From Polytrichum commune (lineage: Eukaryota > Streptophyta > Polytrichopsida > Polytrichales > Polytrichaceae): 64,000 nucleotides of DNA. The first letter of the stretch is position 1; each line of letters starts with the position of its first letter. A model generated the notes under the pieces. The model saw only the letters and a list, made by a program, of their open reading frames with translations, made no database searches and had not been told where the DNA came from. The DNA lies in assembly GCA_950295325.1 (NCBI GenBank), contig OX485807.1:52296440-52360439 (forward strand). Direction: 5' to 3'. Shown piece after piece: positions 47,645 through 59,110 of the stretch. The translations under genes and the position numbers were made by a program.

Positions 47645-49130
47645 CAGAGGCCCTAGTTCGAGCTCTTGTTAATAAGGTGGGAGATAACTTAGTGGTTGTT
47701 GTGAGGAGTCGACTTGGAGGAAGGCGAGCTGGTGCTGGCAATTGGCTGGAATTTCGGGGCGGACTTCAAAGTTTTAGTGAAATGGTCGTTGGAGCCTCTC
47801 CAATAGCTAGTGCCAGGTTCAACCAAATGAAATGGCCTAGAACCAACACACTTAGCCATACTAAAAGCGCGCAGTGTTAATAGGATTCTGGGGCAAGGTC
47901 GGTGCCACAAAGCAATCAACAACGATATTAAACATGCCACCTAGGATTGCCACCTAGGTTCGGCACTAGAAGTCGTTGTAGGTGGGGAACGGTGGTAGTC
48001 AAGTTAAATTTCTAGCCTAAAAGATATGATGTTAGAGTCATGTGGGGAAGGGGTATAAGAATCATCTTTACTTTTAAGATGTTCATGTAACCCAAAATGG
48101 GTTGCCACTTAATATTTTGATATGGTTTGCAACTCAATAGGTGGCAATCTGCGTGGATGAAAGGTATCTACTGGTGTAGGGTGGTACAAACTACCATGTG
48201 GACCAAAATAACATAGAAAAACTTCAAGCTTCAAGCATTTTAGTGAGTTTGGCATTGCTTGTTTTGGGAGAAGTGTTGCCTAAATGTAGGAGCCAAATCA
48301 AGGAGCCAATATCTTATCTTTCACATATGATGTCCAATTTGGGTGAGAATTTATCTTTTACATTAGGACAAGGTGATGGTTGTGCACAACTTGACTGAAT
48401 GGATTTGGGAAGAAAAATAAACTAGTGCACATGTGTGGTTGCTCCATGGAAAAGGGGAAATCTCCCAAAATGACCTCATTTGACTTTCCAACTTTGAGGC
48501 TAGCGGAGTTCATCTAAATATGCTAAAAAAAACCCCTAATTTTGGGGAATAGCTTATTTTTCATCCACATAACATATTACGAAAAAGTTGCCAACTTTCT
48601 AAAATTTGTGACATGACCAAAATGGCCATGAAACAAAAAAAAAAAAACCCATAGTTTTCTTTAGCTGCCCCCCCCCCCCCCGAATGAAAGCCATGTTTAT
48701 ATGCCAAGCTAACCTAGCAAATGCAGTCCGATTGTTATCATATTTGTACAACAAGAATATATGGCAGTCTAGTTCACATCCGTACGACTGGATTTCAAGT
48801 AAACAGACTCTACTTTTGCTACAGAACAAAAGATTTCAGCACTAGTACCGGAAATGCCCGGAAATTGAATGTGAAGGCTGGAGCGTTGAGGGGTTAAATA
48901 AGTCCCATAAGATTATGAACGGGTCCCCAAAAGTTGGCGATAAGGGGGTCCACTCATGCTCACGTCCTAGTTTCAATCCGGACTGGATATGGATGGGAGG
49001 TGGGGAGCGGACATTGCTGCGTCTGGGTGTGTAAAAAACACCGACATTCCTTTTTGCTTTCCTTTTTGCAGGAAGATCTGTTCCAGTTATGTATCCCACA
49101 AGTTGCTTGAAATCTAATTACAAGCCTGCG
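47645..49130. other. Intergenic, no gene seen; poly-C run at about 48668-48681
   Basis: Nothing coding. A run of at least 14 C ends in CGAATG, similar to the C-run end of the 352-bp element at 20912, but no left partner or target duplication was found. Confidence 0.45.
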
Positions 49131-49133
49131 TAA

Positions 49134-49145
49134 CGCCACGTGGCG
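49134..49145. promoter_or_regulatory. G-box palindrome CGCCACGTGGCG
   Basis: A perfect 12-bp palindrome around CACGTG at the edge of a GC-rich island (49.13-49.87 kb) that precedes the gene starting at 49877. A second ACGTG occurs near 49242. G-boxes bind bZIP and bHLH factors in plants; use here is inference. Confidence 0.5.
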
Positions 49146-49876
49146 GGTCCCTCTCCATCATTCTCCCCGAGCATGTGTCACAACTACATTATAAGTGGAC
49201 GCATCTGCGCCGTCGTATGCACTAGATCGAACGGCCGGGTGGCCACGTGCTCCCTCTTCTTTCCTTTGCTTCGCAAGTTCGCACTTCTTCCGATTCGCTT
49301 CAAACCCTTGATCGCGACCACTCCCGCGAATTTCATAATGATGCCTCCGTAGCCGCCTGCGCGATTCACCTCAACAGTTTCTGCTCATCATCTGGATCCC
49401 GGAGCTTGTTTCCGCTTGCGAAGCTGTTGCGTGGGCAGGAAGTTATGTCGTGTGAGAGGGATGTGTGATTGAGGGCGGTGAAGAGGAGTTTTAGGTTTTA
49501 GGGTCGTGGGAGTGATCGGAGCTGGGGCGCGATGTAAGGAGGTGCAAGATTTGTTAAGAAGATTTGATGGTGGAGACGGGTAATCGTGAGGATTTTTGCG
49601 GCCTCTGAAAATGGGCTAGGGTAGGGTTTGAGTTCGGGGGCAGGGTGACGGTGGTTGTGTGAAATTTTCCGCCGAGACATGGCTAGGGTTTGAATGTGAT
49701 GGGAGCAGTGTGCAAATCAAAGCAGTTCTGGACGTTTCTTGATTGCGAATGGTGTCGGTGAAGCAGCAAACGACTGCAGTGTGCAATTAAGGAAGAGGCA
49801 TATGGTTGGTTTATGTTAATGTCTTGGAGCTAGGTTGTAGCATTGGCGTTGTGACTGATTGGAACGACGTCGCAAA

Positions 49877-52452
49877 ATGGCGGGGAGGGAAGTGAAAGAG
49901 TATACAAATTTGAGCGACCCTAAAGGTAGGGTATCTGGTCTTAACCCCTCTTTGTATTTCTGCTCTCAGTCAAGTCCACGTGCAGGCTTCTTTATTGTCC
50001 AGGTTTCCTGCTTAAAGGTTCCGTTGCAAATGAGCAATTCATTGTTAAAAATCTGCCACTGGGGAAATAAGGGTTGTGCTAGGGTTTTGTTGAAATGCGG
50101 TGTTTCCAGAAGGACTGGCTTAAGAGGAAATCAGCCTGCATTGTCAGATTTTTAAGCTCTTTGTTTTGGCAAGGAGAAGCGTCCTCTTGTTTGAGGCCTG
50201 GAAGAGTCAGTGTATAAATAATTGGGCAGAGGCTGAAAGAGAGGTCTTATTCAATCTGAGTGCATTGTAAGTGACTCTCAGGTGTAGGAAATTAAGCATG
50301 AGCATTAATTTGGAAAGATACAGGTGATTGTTTCTCTTTGTGCTATTATTCTGTAGTTGCGTTGTTTAGGGTTGTGATTTGTTATCCGTAATGCTTGTTG
50401 ACAGATAAAAAGTGGAGCTCCAAAGGTGGTAAAGATAAGACCGATGATGAAGATCTGGCATTCAAACGCATGGTAGCAAAGGTTAGTGCAGTTTATTGTT
50501 GCCCAGTGCATATCACATTTCGACAACTCTCCATTTGTACCATACGATGTGTGAATATCTGTACGCTCCTTGTTCAGTAAGACCAAGTTTTGACAGTACA
50601 GTAATACTATGTGGCTGTAGAAACGGATGAGCATCTGCAAGATTTAATCAAATTATGATATGTTGCATATGCATTTGAGTCTTTTTTCTCTAATTCTCTG
50701 TCGTTTGCATTCAAGATACTTGATATCTATCATGAATATGTGGCAATGAGGATCTCTGAATTTAGCTCTGTTGCTTGTGTACTTGGATGGTGTGCTGAAG
50801 CAGATGCAGGAGGTGGCTGGTGAACGAGGGGGCTATCTTCATGGTCGAGGAGGTACACTTATTTTTTACTTCTAGACATCTATAACACTATGCTAGTTCA
50901 TTTTTCTCTGCCACATCTGTGTTGATTTATTGGGTGTTATGCTTTTTGAGGTAGTCGGATCCTGGACAGCCTTGCAGCTGGTGTAGGGGTAGTAGACTGT
51001 AAGGTACAAGTTTAAAGTCTCTGTTTTATTAGACTTACTGACGTGATTCCAAACCTTTATTCTGCAAAAGAGATACATTCTGTAGTATCATGAGGAATAG
51101 TATCGAGTTTCAGAATATAGTCATGTTAATTATGACAGATAGGGTGTTGCCCAGCAGTTCAGAAGCATATACATGGGAGCTAGTCTTCTTGAATGCATAC
51201 TCTCATCTCTTTGCCTTTTGGTTCTCATCATTGAATCTGCAAGAATCTCAACTGAAGATTCTGAATGTTGTCAATATATAGCTCTGGATAGCGATGATCT
51301 ACTGTACCTGAAAGAGCAAATGGAGGCTGAGGAGGATGCTGAACGGTTACGGCGAAGAACAGAAAAGAGAGCATTTGCAGCCTTCAAAATATCCTTCACA
51401 ACTCATTATCTCTATTTTGGACGATTGCTCTTCATCTTTTTGAGCTGTGATGTAACATTCTAGCTTTGTTAGTAGCGATAACTGGTAAGACAATTTGTGG
51501 CCATTGACAGAGTCCTAAAATGATGCACTGTTTCAAGAACTTTGGGAAGATCATGTAAGAACTTAATAGTGCCTTAACATCTTATTGTTTTTCGAGGTCC
51601 TCAATGCAAGGGTAATGGAACTATATAATGCAAATTTCTCGCTGCCTTTCAGCATTGAATGAGTAAGCTATGTTGCATAGTGGAAATTATTAAATGTGAA
51701 TTGAATATAGGAAACTTGAGTGGAATCCTTGACATGGAAGCACAAAGCGGCAAGCTTGGTGGACTCTGCCTCTGTCCCAACAATTCCAGCCATACGAGTG
51801 GAGCCCAAACCTAGGAGTGGGATTCGGTAACAACTTTTGCTCTGAACTTATCCAACTCCTTTGTTAACTAGCTGTGTGTTAATAAGAGTTTTGGGGGAAC
51901 AAAAAGGAGTAGTCCACTTGTGTCCAGGTTATGATGGTAATGGTCAGTTTTACAAGTCTAAGGTAGGCACCATGAACAGATAGTGAAAGGTATCTGGCAA
52001 TCAGATCTGGTAGGATAAACTAAGTCCTATATTGTGTGTGTTTGCTGACTTTCAGGCAGCGGGTATTGGTAAAGAGCATCGTGGAAGTGAAGCCTAAGCG
52101 CCCACGAATCAGTGAAACTACTTCTTGTTCTGAAGTAGCCCATAGTGTGGATGCTGGAAGTCCCAGCACTAGCTCCGGGGATATGGGTTCTAAGAGCATT
52201 TCAACCACTGGCACTCCTCGAGAGGTCCCAGCCACAGACACCACAAAGACTCAAGGGGGTTTGTTGGGCTTGGCCTATGAGAGTGAAGATGACAGTGATG
52301 CGGAGCTTGAGGAAATGCCTATACAGAGGAATTCTACAGGGACTAGCAAGGTGGCACAAGGTTTACTTGTCAGAGGTTCATTAGATGCAAATAGGTTGGA
52401 GAGTTTGAACGACCACAGCAGATCTGATGTGAAGCTGGGTGGAATCTCTTGA
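49877..52452 (+). CDS. Conserved plant nuclear-type protein (253 aa, 6 exons, one U12 AT-AC intron)
   Basis: Exons 49877-49925, 50405-50481, 50804-50852, 51282-51388, 51744-51826 and 52056-52452, phase-consistent. The N-terminus MAGREVKEYTNLSDPK continues through DKKWSSKGGKDKTDDEDLAF and MQEVAGERGGYLHGRG to ALDSDDLLYLKEQMEAEEDA and RRTEKRAFAAFKKAAS, a block conserved across land plants in proteins of unknown function. Later come RVEPKPRSGIRQ, VEVKPKRPRI (basic, nuclear-signal-like), a Ser/Thr-rich part and LLGLAYESEDDSD near the end. No enzyme motif is visible. Intron 4 (51389-51743) is U12-type; the others are GT-AG. The gene follows a GC-rich 5' region with a G-box. Molecular role unknown; I recognise the family pattern but not a named function. 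Confidence 0.9.
51389..51743 (+). other. U12-type AT-AC intron
   Basis: 5' splice site AAA|ATATCCTTC is the U12 AT-AC consensus; the branch site TCCTTGAC (51726-51733, branch A at 51732) lies 11 nt before the 3' end GCAC|AAAGCG. Joining the exons gives FAAFK-KAAS, which restores the conserved plant sequence in frame. Confidence 0.93.
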
Positions 52453-52459
52453 CAAAAAT

Positions 52460-53370
52460 TGAGATTTTTTCCATTTTTTTTCCCTTCTGTGGGGTGACCA
52501 CTGTTCTTCCACATATTATTTTCCTAGGATTTCATAATGTGTTCTGAAAAGCAATACCCTGGACTGAAGAGATCAAAAGAGACCTGGAGGTGTGACTCCA
52601 GCCCATGGTATGATAGCTCAATTGAGAAGCCCAGCGACTTCACACATGTTCACGGTTTCAAACTTCAAACCTGCTTGATGGAAACCCTTGGTGGGTGTAC
52701 TTTGAGCTTGACCAGTGGCACTGAGCATGGGTGTTGTATCTTAGTTTGGTCTAAAGGAGTAGGATGCTCGTCTTCAATTTTTCTGTGTAGGTTAGTTGAG
52801 TTTGAAGAGGCTGGCCTGTTTATGTAAAGACGCAGAGTAATGCAATTTGAGAAACTTCTTCCTCGGGAAACATTTCTGATGACAATAATTGGAGTCACCA
52901 AGTAAGTGTTGAGTGGATTTGCAACTGTTTATTTTATTATACTTAGTAGGCTCTTGTGACTTAAAGCAACACCTTACAATCACTTAGCTAAATAAAAAGC
53001 TTGTGTTGTGGTTTTTCAATGGTTCACAGCAATAGGTCTATTTGGAAACTGTAGACCTATTGCTGTGAGCTATTGAAAAACTGGTCAAAGGAATTTTGTA
53101 GCAAATTATGCAGCCAGATGTACAGTCAAATCTATTGCAGGAAGTGGAAGTTTGATTTGTGCTGGAGGTGGCTTGCATTAGCAGTCCATTGATAAACTGT
53201 GACATCTTTCAACTCTCCTTCACCGAGGCTGTGAAAGCTATATAAAGATTTATATTTTGACTGGTCAATGTTTACTCATCCAAATAAGTTATTATTTGGC
53301 GAAGAAAATAAGATTACTGGCATTTTGGGTATTCTTTGGAAAAGACTGGCACTTTTGAACATGTGAAATT
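52460..53370. other. 3' flank of the 253-aa protein gene
   Basis: Probable 3' UTR to about 52.8-53.0 kb; it contains the long hairpin listed separately. No other gene seen. Confidence 0.45.
53011..53081 (+). other. 30-bp stem hairpin, 11-nt loop
   Basis: GTTTTTCAATGGTTCACAGC then AATAGGTCTA pairs with TAGACCTATTGCTGTGAGCT then ATTGAAAAAC with two mismatches. It is a foldback long enough to be a small-RNA precursor or a tiny inverted-repeat element. Confidence 0.85.
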
Positions 53371-54790
53371 CCTCTACCCTCATTCTACTCGTTGGGCATA
53401 TTCCTTCCCTTTGTACAACCTCCCATACACAACACTAACCTCAACCAAAAACTCTCTCACCTAACCAAACATGCCCAATTCCTTCGAGCATACCGCACCT
53501 CACATTTCATATACACCCTAATAGTTTTCATAAGCTCCATACCAATATAATGCAACACTAGCTTCCAAAATGCAGTCTATGCACATAGTCTCACTATATT
53601 AAATTTACACAATATCCCACCCCCGTTACTATTTGCCCCATCATCCAATCACTCACCACTGTGCATGCACCGTAACAACTAGCACAAAAACTATATGACC
53701 ACATCAAACTCAACATCTCATGCAACACCACCCCCTCGCCATTTTCATTCCAATGACCATTCACAACCTAACCCCTGGAACTCATAAAAGAATCCCTCAA
53801 AATTCTACAACCAATACTCGGCTTCTCACATTAATCACACCAAACTCCAAACTCAACAATAGCATCTAAGCTTATAACAAACCAACATAACACATACACC
53901 CAAATACCATTACATGTCTCACATAAAATTGCGTACACCTGAGCCACCAAAGTGCTCCCAACATATACATTCATATTCACAAACAACCTCAATATATATA
54001 TATTCACTTCAATCACATAAGAAACCCATCCTCTCAATATAATCACCTACATAAGCTCCCCACAACCCGAATAGTATATATGTTAAAAACCTCCCACCAC
54101 AATATCAACATCTGCAAAGTCAGAGCCCACACAAACATCAACATAAATGACGAGGTTGATAAACTGGCCAAACAATGAGCATAACAACCCCACATTGTAA
54201 AAACTCCTTTCCATCTCATGAACCATTGGACAATGTATTGACCATCTATCCCCCGACATCCACACAACATGACGGCTTAGTCCACAACCTCAAAAATTAC
54301 ATAGAGAAGGAATATGTAAGTGCACTCATCTCCTATGCAAAAAAAATTATAAGACCTTACATGGACAAATGGCTCTTCAACACAACCATACACATAAAAT
54401 GGTCAAATCTATTATGCAATGTCCCCTATATTATTGATGCGCAAATAACACAAACCCTCAAATTTAGATATGGCATATACTTAGGGAACTACTGGAAAAA
54501 ACACATCCTTAAACAAGACATGCTACCAACATGTAACCTATGCACATCCCACTAGAATGACATATCCCTCCACTTACTATCATGTCACGCTAATAAACAC
54601 ATAAACAATCTAAGGACAAACTGACACAATAAAGCAATACAAACACCAGAAAACACATTACTGGCACACAACACAACTTGTTGCTTTACCCCAATCAACA
54701 CCACTAACATTAAAGACCACACAATTGCATATGCTATCTATCAAGATATAAATGCCTAATTCAACTTATACCCAATATATTATGCATCTT
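53370..54790 (+). mobile_element. LINE 3' fragment (RNase H remnant and C-terminal zinc-finger region)
   Basis: Sense strand is A/C-rich and G-poor, as in the 1-5 kb LINE. At 54104-54178 one frame reads KVRAHTNININDEVDKLAKQ, the C-terminal motif of RNase H (conserved His, N-x-x-x-D). In another frame (54175-54555 and past a stop) come TLKFRYGIYLGNYWKKH and CNLC...HLLSCHANKH, the Cys-His cluster that ends many LINE ORF2 proteins. Stops and frameshifts are frequent. No reverse transcriptase remains recognisable to the left; the copy is 5'-truncated or too decayed. Confidence 0.75.
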
Positions 54791-55125
54791 AGGAGCCCCA
54801 TTGGGCCCTCAACCAAATGCTATTTCAATGAATTTCTATTCACGTCAGTCCTCACACGTGATAAAATAGAATGAATCAACGGTTGTGAGTGTTCGGAATG
54901 CCATGGTCTCCTGGTTTTGTGTTAGGTCTACCTCCAAAAGGTGGTTTTTGAAAATAGTCCAAGTAACCATGAAACATGATCCATTCGATGCCATGTGGGA
55001 ATCCATGTGGACTTTACATCCATCTTGCATTCACATACTCCGTTGGTCCCTCAAGTGTAGTGTGAAGCGAACTTGGACCGGCTCCGCCTTTTCCACCAAT
55101 GAGTGTACTTGAAGTGTAATGGTCA
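54790..55125 (+). repeat. Dispersed repeat family 3, copy b (probable LINE 3' UTR)
   Basis: Follows the LINE C-terminal coding remnant directly and matches 16790-17160 inverted. It ends about 220 bp before the SMN-like start codon. Confidence 0.7.
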
Positions 55126-55345
55126 CGGGCTCTTAGTCTCGTGTGTGAAGTGGCTTTTAGTTGCATTTCACTGTAATTTATAGAAAACCACGTGGGTGCT
55201 TCTTCTTTCCTTTCTTCTTGGAATTTGTGGGTAGGGTTAGGGTTAGCGATGTATGAAGTCTCGTGACTGATTAGTGTTGTTGGTTTGTGAGTTTGGGAGC
55301 TTTCGAGGTGTCTCGTGTTCTTGTTCGAGGAAGTGTCTCTGCAAG

Positions 55346-56989
55346 ATGGAGTCCGCATGGGATGATACGGTGCTCGTGGAAGCCTTCGATGCTGCCATAG
55401 CCAAGTATCAGGTGTGGCACATTTTTGCAAGAAATTTTGAAACCTTTTGACGTCCGCTGGATGGACTCTATCGGTGATGTCGATGCAGTACCTCAGACCA
55501 TCACGAGTCACAGATAGAGGGAGCACCGTCACGATCGGGTGACTTTAAGTAATTTGATATGTTACATTTGTGGAGTTTGCTGTTAACATCCTGCTCTAGA
55601 TGTTCTCTTTTTGAGCCCGATCTTCAGAATGAGAACTTCTAGAGCATGATGTCAACAGCTGATTACACGTATAGCATTTCAGATTATTACTAGCTGCCTT
55701 GTATTGTCGATGCTCAAGCCCTTTGTCATCAACTCATGATTGTCTGGGAACTGCGTTAGGGGTGCATGCATTTCCCTGAGTAAACGGGCACAAATTTTTC
55801 TTCTTGCTGGAAGGAGTCCTAGGTTAGAGAAGTAGGGAGTTTTATAGCCGATCTGGTCTAGGGTGGAATTCTTTTGTTCATTTTTAAGGCTTCATATGAA
55901 GTGCCAATATTTGCACTTCAGTCATGATGTTTTGATTGCTTGCATGTCTGTGATGCAGATGCGTGAAGTGCTGTCGAAACGAAAGAGCAGTGGGCATGAG
56001 TCGCATGAGGATGTAGGCAATCAGCAGGATGGCCTCAGCGGAAGTAGTTTGCAAGAATGGTAAGTTTCTGCATAGTTTGTTACCGACAAAATTTTGTAAA
56101 CTTTTGGAATGATCACTTTTGGCAATCTCAAGGTCTTTAGAATACATTTTAGGTCTGTAGTTGTGAACTATGAGTTCGAAGTTGGGAAGATGCTGCGAGC
56201 TGTTCAAGATCTGAACCTGCCATTTCTGTTCTGCTGGATGGAGTACGACATGGATATTAGACCAATATTCTGGCTACTTGTGGTGAAACTGCTTTAGGAG
56301 CTGACATTAAGATGTTGCTTAGTGATAGGTTATCAAGATGGGAGCCTATTCTTGTGTGGAACTTCAATCTTTGAAATTACTGGAATGAGAAGCATTGGTC
56401 GTCCTATACTTCATGAAGGTGATATTTAGGATTTTTGGAGACTGCAGGAAGGAGTCTGCAAGCGTAGGGCAGAAGAAAGAAGACACCATGTTTGTTGCAG
56501 AGGAGGCTGTAGAGACTAATCATCAGTTGCAGAAAGGCGCTGAAGGGCAGACATATTACTTCGGATCAAAACACGAGAGGCTTCCACCCGCCACAGAGGT
56601 ACATTTGGTCCTACACAGGGCGTCTTTACATTAGTGGGCATAGAATGGAGTTTTCGTGGGACAATTTGTCTAGAAATAGTACCATTTAAGGACCTTGAGT
56701 CCTTAAAAGGGGCTATTTTAAATTACGAGGGACTTATTGGGTGGCCGAGAAAGCTAAGGAGCAGAAAGTTACATATATAGTGCTGAAATACACTGGATTA
56801 AGACCATTGGACACCTCTTCATATTTGACACTTGGACTGAGCTCAATCTTTCTTGACAATCAGGAGTCATGGCAGCAGCAACAGCTACAGAATCTAGCAG
56901 ACCAACAGGAAGAAGTCTTCAAGCAGCTTTATCATGTTGCAACCTACATGTTCAGGTCTGGAGCCAGTGGTCATCAGTTTTGGAGCTAA
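55346..56989 (+). CDS. SMN-like protein (Gemin2-binding motif), 3' end unresolved
   Basis: Exon 1 (55346-55411) encodes MESAWDDTVLVEAFDAAIAK-YQ, the W-D-D-[TS]-x-L-[IV]-x-A-[FY]-D-x-A motif by which survival-motor-neuron proteins bind Gemin2 in snRNP assembly. Exon 2 (55959-56059) gives MREVLSKRKSSGHESHEDVG; exon 3 (56448-56598) gives VGQKKEDTMFVAEEAVETNH to SKHERLPPATE; exon 4 starts at 56864 with ESWQQQQLQNLADQQEEVFK. Phases agree to there (106 codons to exon 3). Exon 4 can run to TAA 56989 (147 aa) or splice at 56955 (AG|GTCTGG) into exons near 57043 or 57433; I cannot choose. No Tudor domain is seen between, so it is shorter than animal SMN. It could alternatively be a plant SMN-related protein of other function. 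Confidence 0.65.
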
Positions 56990-56999
56990 TTTTCTTTTA

Positions 57000-58120
57000 C
57001 AGCTCATTTTCTCAATTGGACCAATACTTTGTCAACAACAGGTGGTACACCGATCCTTTATATGTCCGACGCTTGTACTAATCACAGATTTGAGATCGAA
57101 GGCCTCGTCCAGAATATGGTCTTTGGACGTCCTGAAAGCCTGGTGTTTCATCAAAATTGTTGGGGTGCCAGAAATGAGGCTCCTCAATCATTGGTGCACT
57201 CCAAGTGCGGTTTCTACAAAAGGATCCTACACAGTCCTCTCGAGTACTAAAAGTGGAACGGACATGGTGTACGTGCATAGATATGCGAATGATTTTGGTC
57301 AATAGTGGCAATGCTTTCTACTTACATTTTGAGTAGTCTTCTGCCATGGCAGAGCTTTAAGGTCTATGCATTTGTGTACTTACTATATTTTGAGTATAAG
57401 GTAATGGGAATATCTTTTCTGACCAACAGCAAGAGCATCAAGGGAAGCACACAGGTGCACAGAGTCTGTTTCTTCCACCACCTCGTTGGTAGTTTTTATT
57501 TACAATATGATCAAATGGTGAGTATGATTTCCAATGATGAATGAAGATATAACCCACAAGCACCTGACAAAAGAGTCAGGCTAGATAGAGAGGGACACAA
57601 GAAGGACTGACCAGAATCTCTATGTTGGAGATTCTATAGTTGCTTGTTATATCTTACAAGTTATCAACCTCCAGGAAGTTCACTGATACTGTTTTGTAAA
57701 TATATTGGACAGTAATGCTGGGAGCCTGAGGGGTTCTGTAGATCATATAGCACGGATTGTGTGCCTGTTACTACTAGATGTGTGTCAGCCCAAATTACTC
57801 TGGGTCTCAGTTCACTACTAGAAACAAGTTACTTTCACGACAGCATCATCTGACAGCTTTCGTTTGAGTTGAAATATTTTGACAGCTATGGTTTGGAGTT
57901 GAAACTTTCCATAGTGTTTCGGGAGGTCAATTGGGGTAGTTTCGCATTGGTTGAAACAGGTTTGGATTGTTATAAGAGGTTCGGTGATCTACTTCATAGG
58001 TTCAGTAGCTATGATTGAGGTATAGTGTTTGCTATGTACTCTTTGTGCCGCCCTAATTAATTTACAGGCATGAGTTGAAATAGAGTTTTGGTAAATGATA
58101 TTATTATTTTTCATTTCATC
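57000..58120. other. Possible 3' exons and flank of the SMN-like gene
   Basis: Acceptor-like sites occur at about 57043 (CAACAG|GTGG) and 57433 (CAACAG|CAAGAG, frame ending SLFLPPPRW then TAG). Nothing else recognised. Confidence 0.35.
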
Positions 58121-58332
58121 TTAGCTCTATACTGATTATCCCAATTAGTGCATCACTTTTCGGAGTTATGTAGTGCTATAAATATTTATCGAGAATGTGA
58201 TATTTTACCAAGCAAAGTCATTTATGTTTTTTAATGTCTGAACAACCTATTGAACTCTTGAGCAAGACATGTTTGCACTGTGTAACTCCGAATAGTAACA
58301 TGCACTAATTGGGATAAGCAGTGTAGCATCAG
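58121..58332. mobile_element. MITE with ~50-bp inverted ends
   Basis: Left CTATACTGATTATCCCAATT then AGTGCATCAC and CGGAGTTATGTAGTG; right is its reverse complement (CACTGTGTAACTCCG, ATGCACTAATTGGGATAAGC). Related to 29032-29246. No coding capacity. Confidence 0.85.
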
Positions 58333-58593
58333 GTATTTAGCATCCATGAAATTTCATTGGGTGAAATGTTTCATTGAGCGAGTCACAAAAATTGTCATAT
58401 CAAGTTTACAATAAGAATTTAGATGGCAGAATTTAGAGGAGGTGGTAGTAACTGTATATATTTATCTATATATATGTATTAAAGTGATCATGTAGGTCTC
58501 TCGATTATGTTTATTATTGATTCTGGAATGGTATTTATATTTTGATCACAAACCTTGTTCTCATTGATGTTTTCATATTTTGAGCACATTCTT

Positions 58594-59020
58594 CAAGGCC
58601 AGTTTACATGGGTCCCCAAGTCCCAGCATGGAGGTAAAGTCTCAACTTGAGAGCCTCAAGTAATTACTAAAATATGGCTAAATATTATTATAGTTGGATC
58701 TTGACTATTTTATGCAAAAATATTTGCAGGACTCGGGTTGAATGTTGGGTCCAGCTTCTTACTCGACCCAACTTGTAACACAAGTTTCAAGTCTCACCTT
58801 CAAAAAGTGTTACCATATAGGCATCCATGTCATAGTTGGGACTTAAGACTTGGGACCCATGTGAAGTGGTAGGACCCATGGAAGTGATGGGACCCATGGA
58901 AGTGTTGGGACCCATGGAAGTGGTAAGGCCCAACTTTCATGCTCTCAACAGTTGAGATTGCATGGACTGACCTCATGTGACTTGGAACTTAGGACTTGGG
59001 ACCCATGTGAACTAGGCCTT
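58594..59020. mobile_element. TIR DNA element, copy b of 35687-36215
   Basis: Ends AAGGCCAGTTTACATGGGTC and GACCCATGTGAACTAGGCCT form ~22-bp inverted repeats; interior as in copy a. Flanks ACATTCTT and ACATTCAA agree at 6 of 8 bases, a decayed 8-bp duplication. The right half holds about three tandem copies of GGGACCCATGGAAGTG (58870-58925) absent from copy a. Confidence 0.75.
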
Positions 59021-59110
59021 ACATTCAAGCTTTGGGGTTCAAGGAAGTTTGAATAAATGGAAAACTACATGGACTCCACCTAACATAAAGTGGATAATGT
59101 GTTCAGGCTA

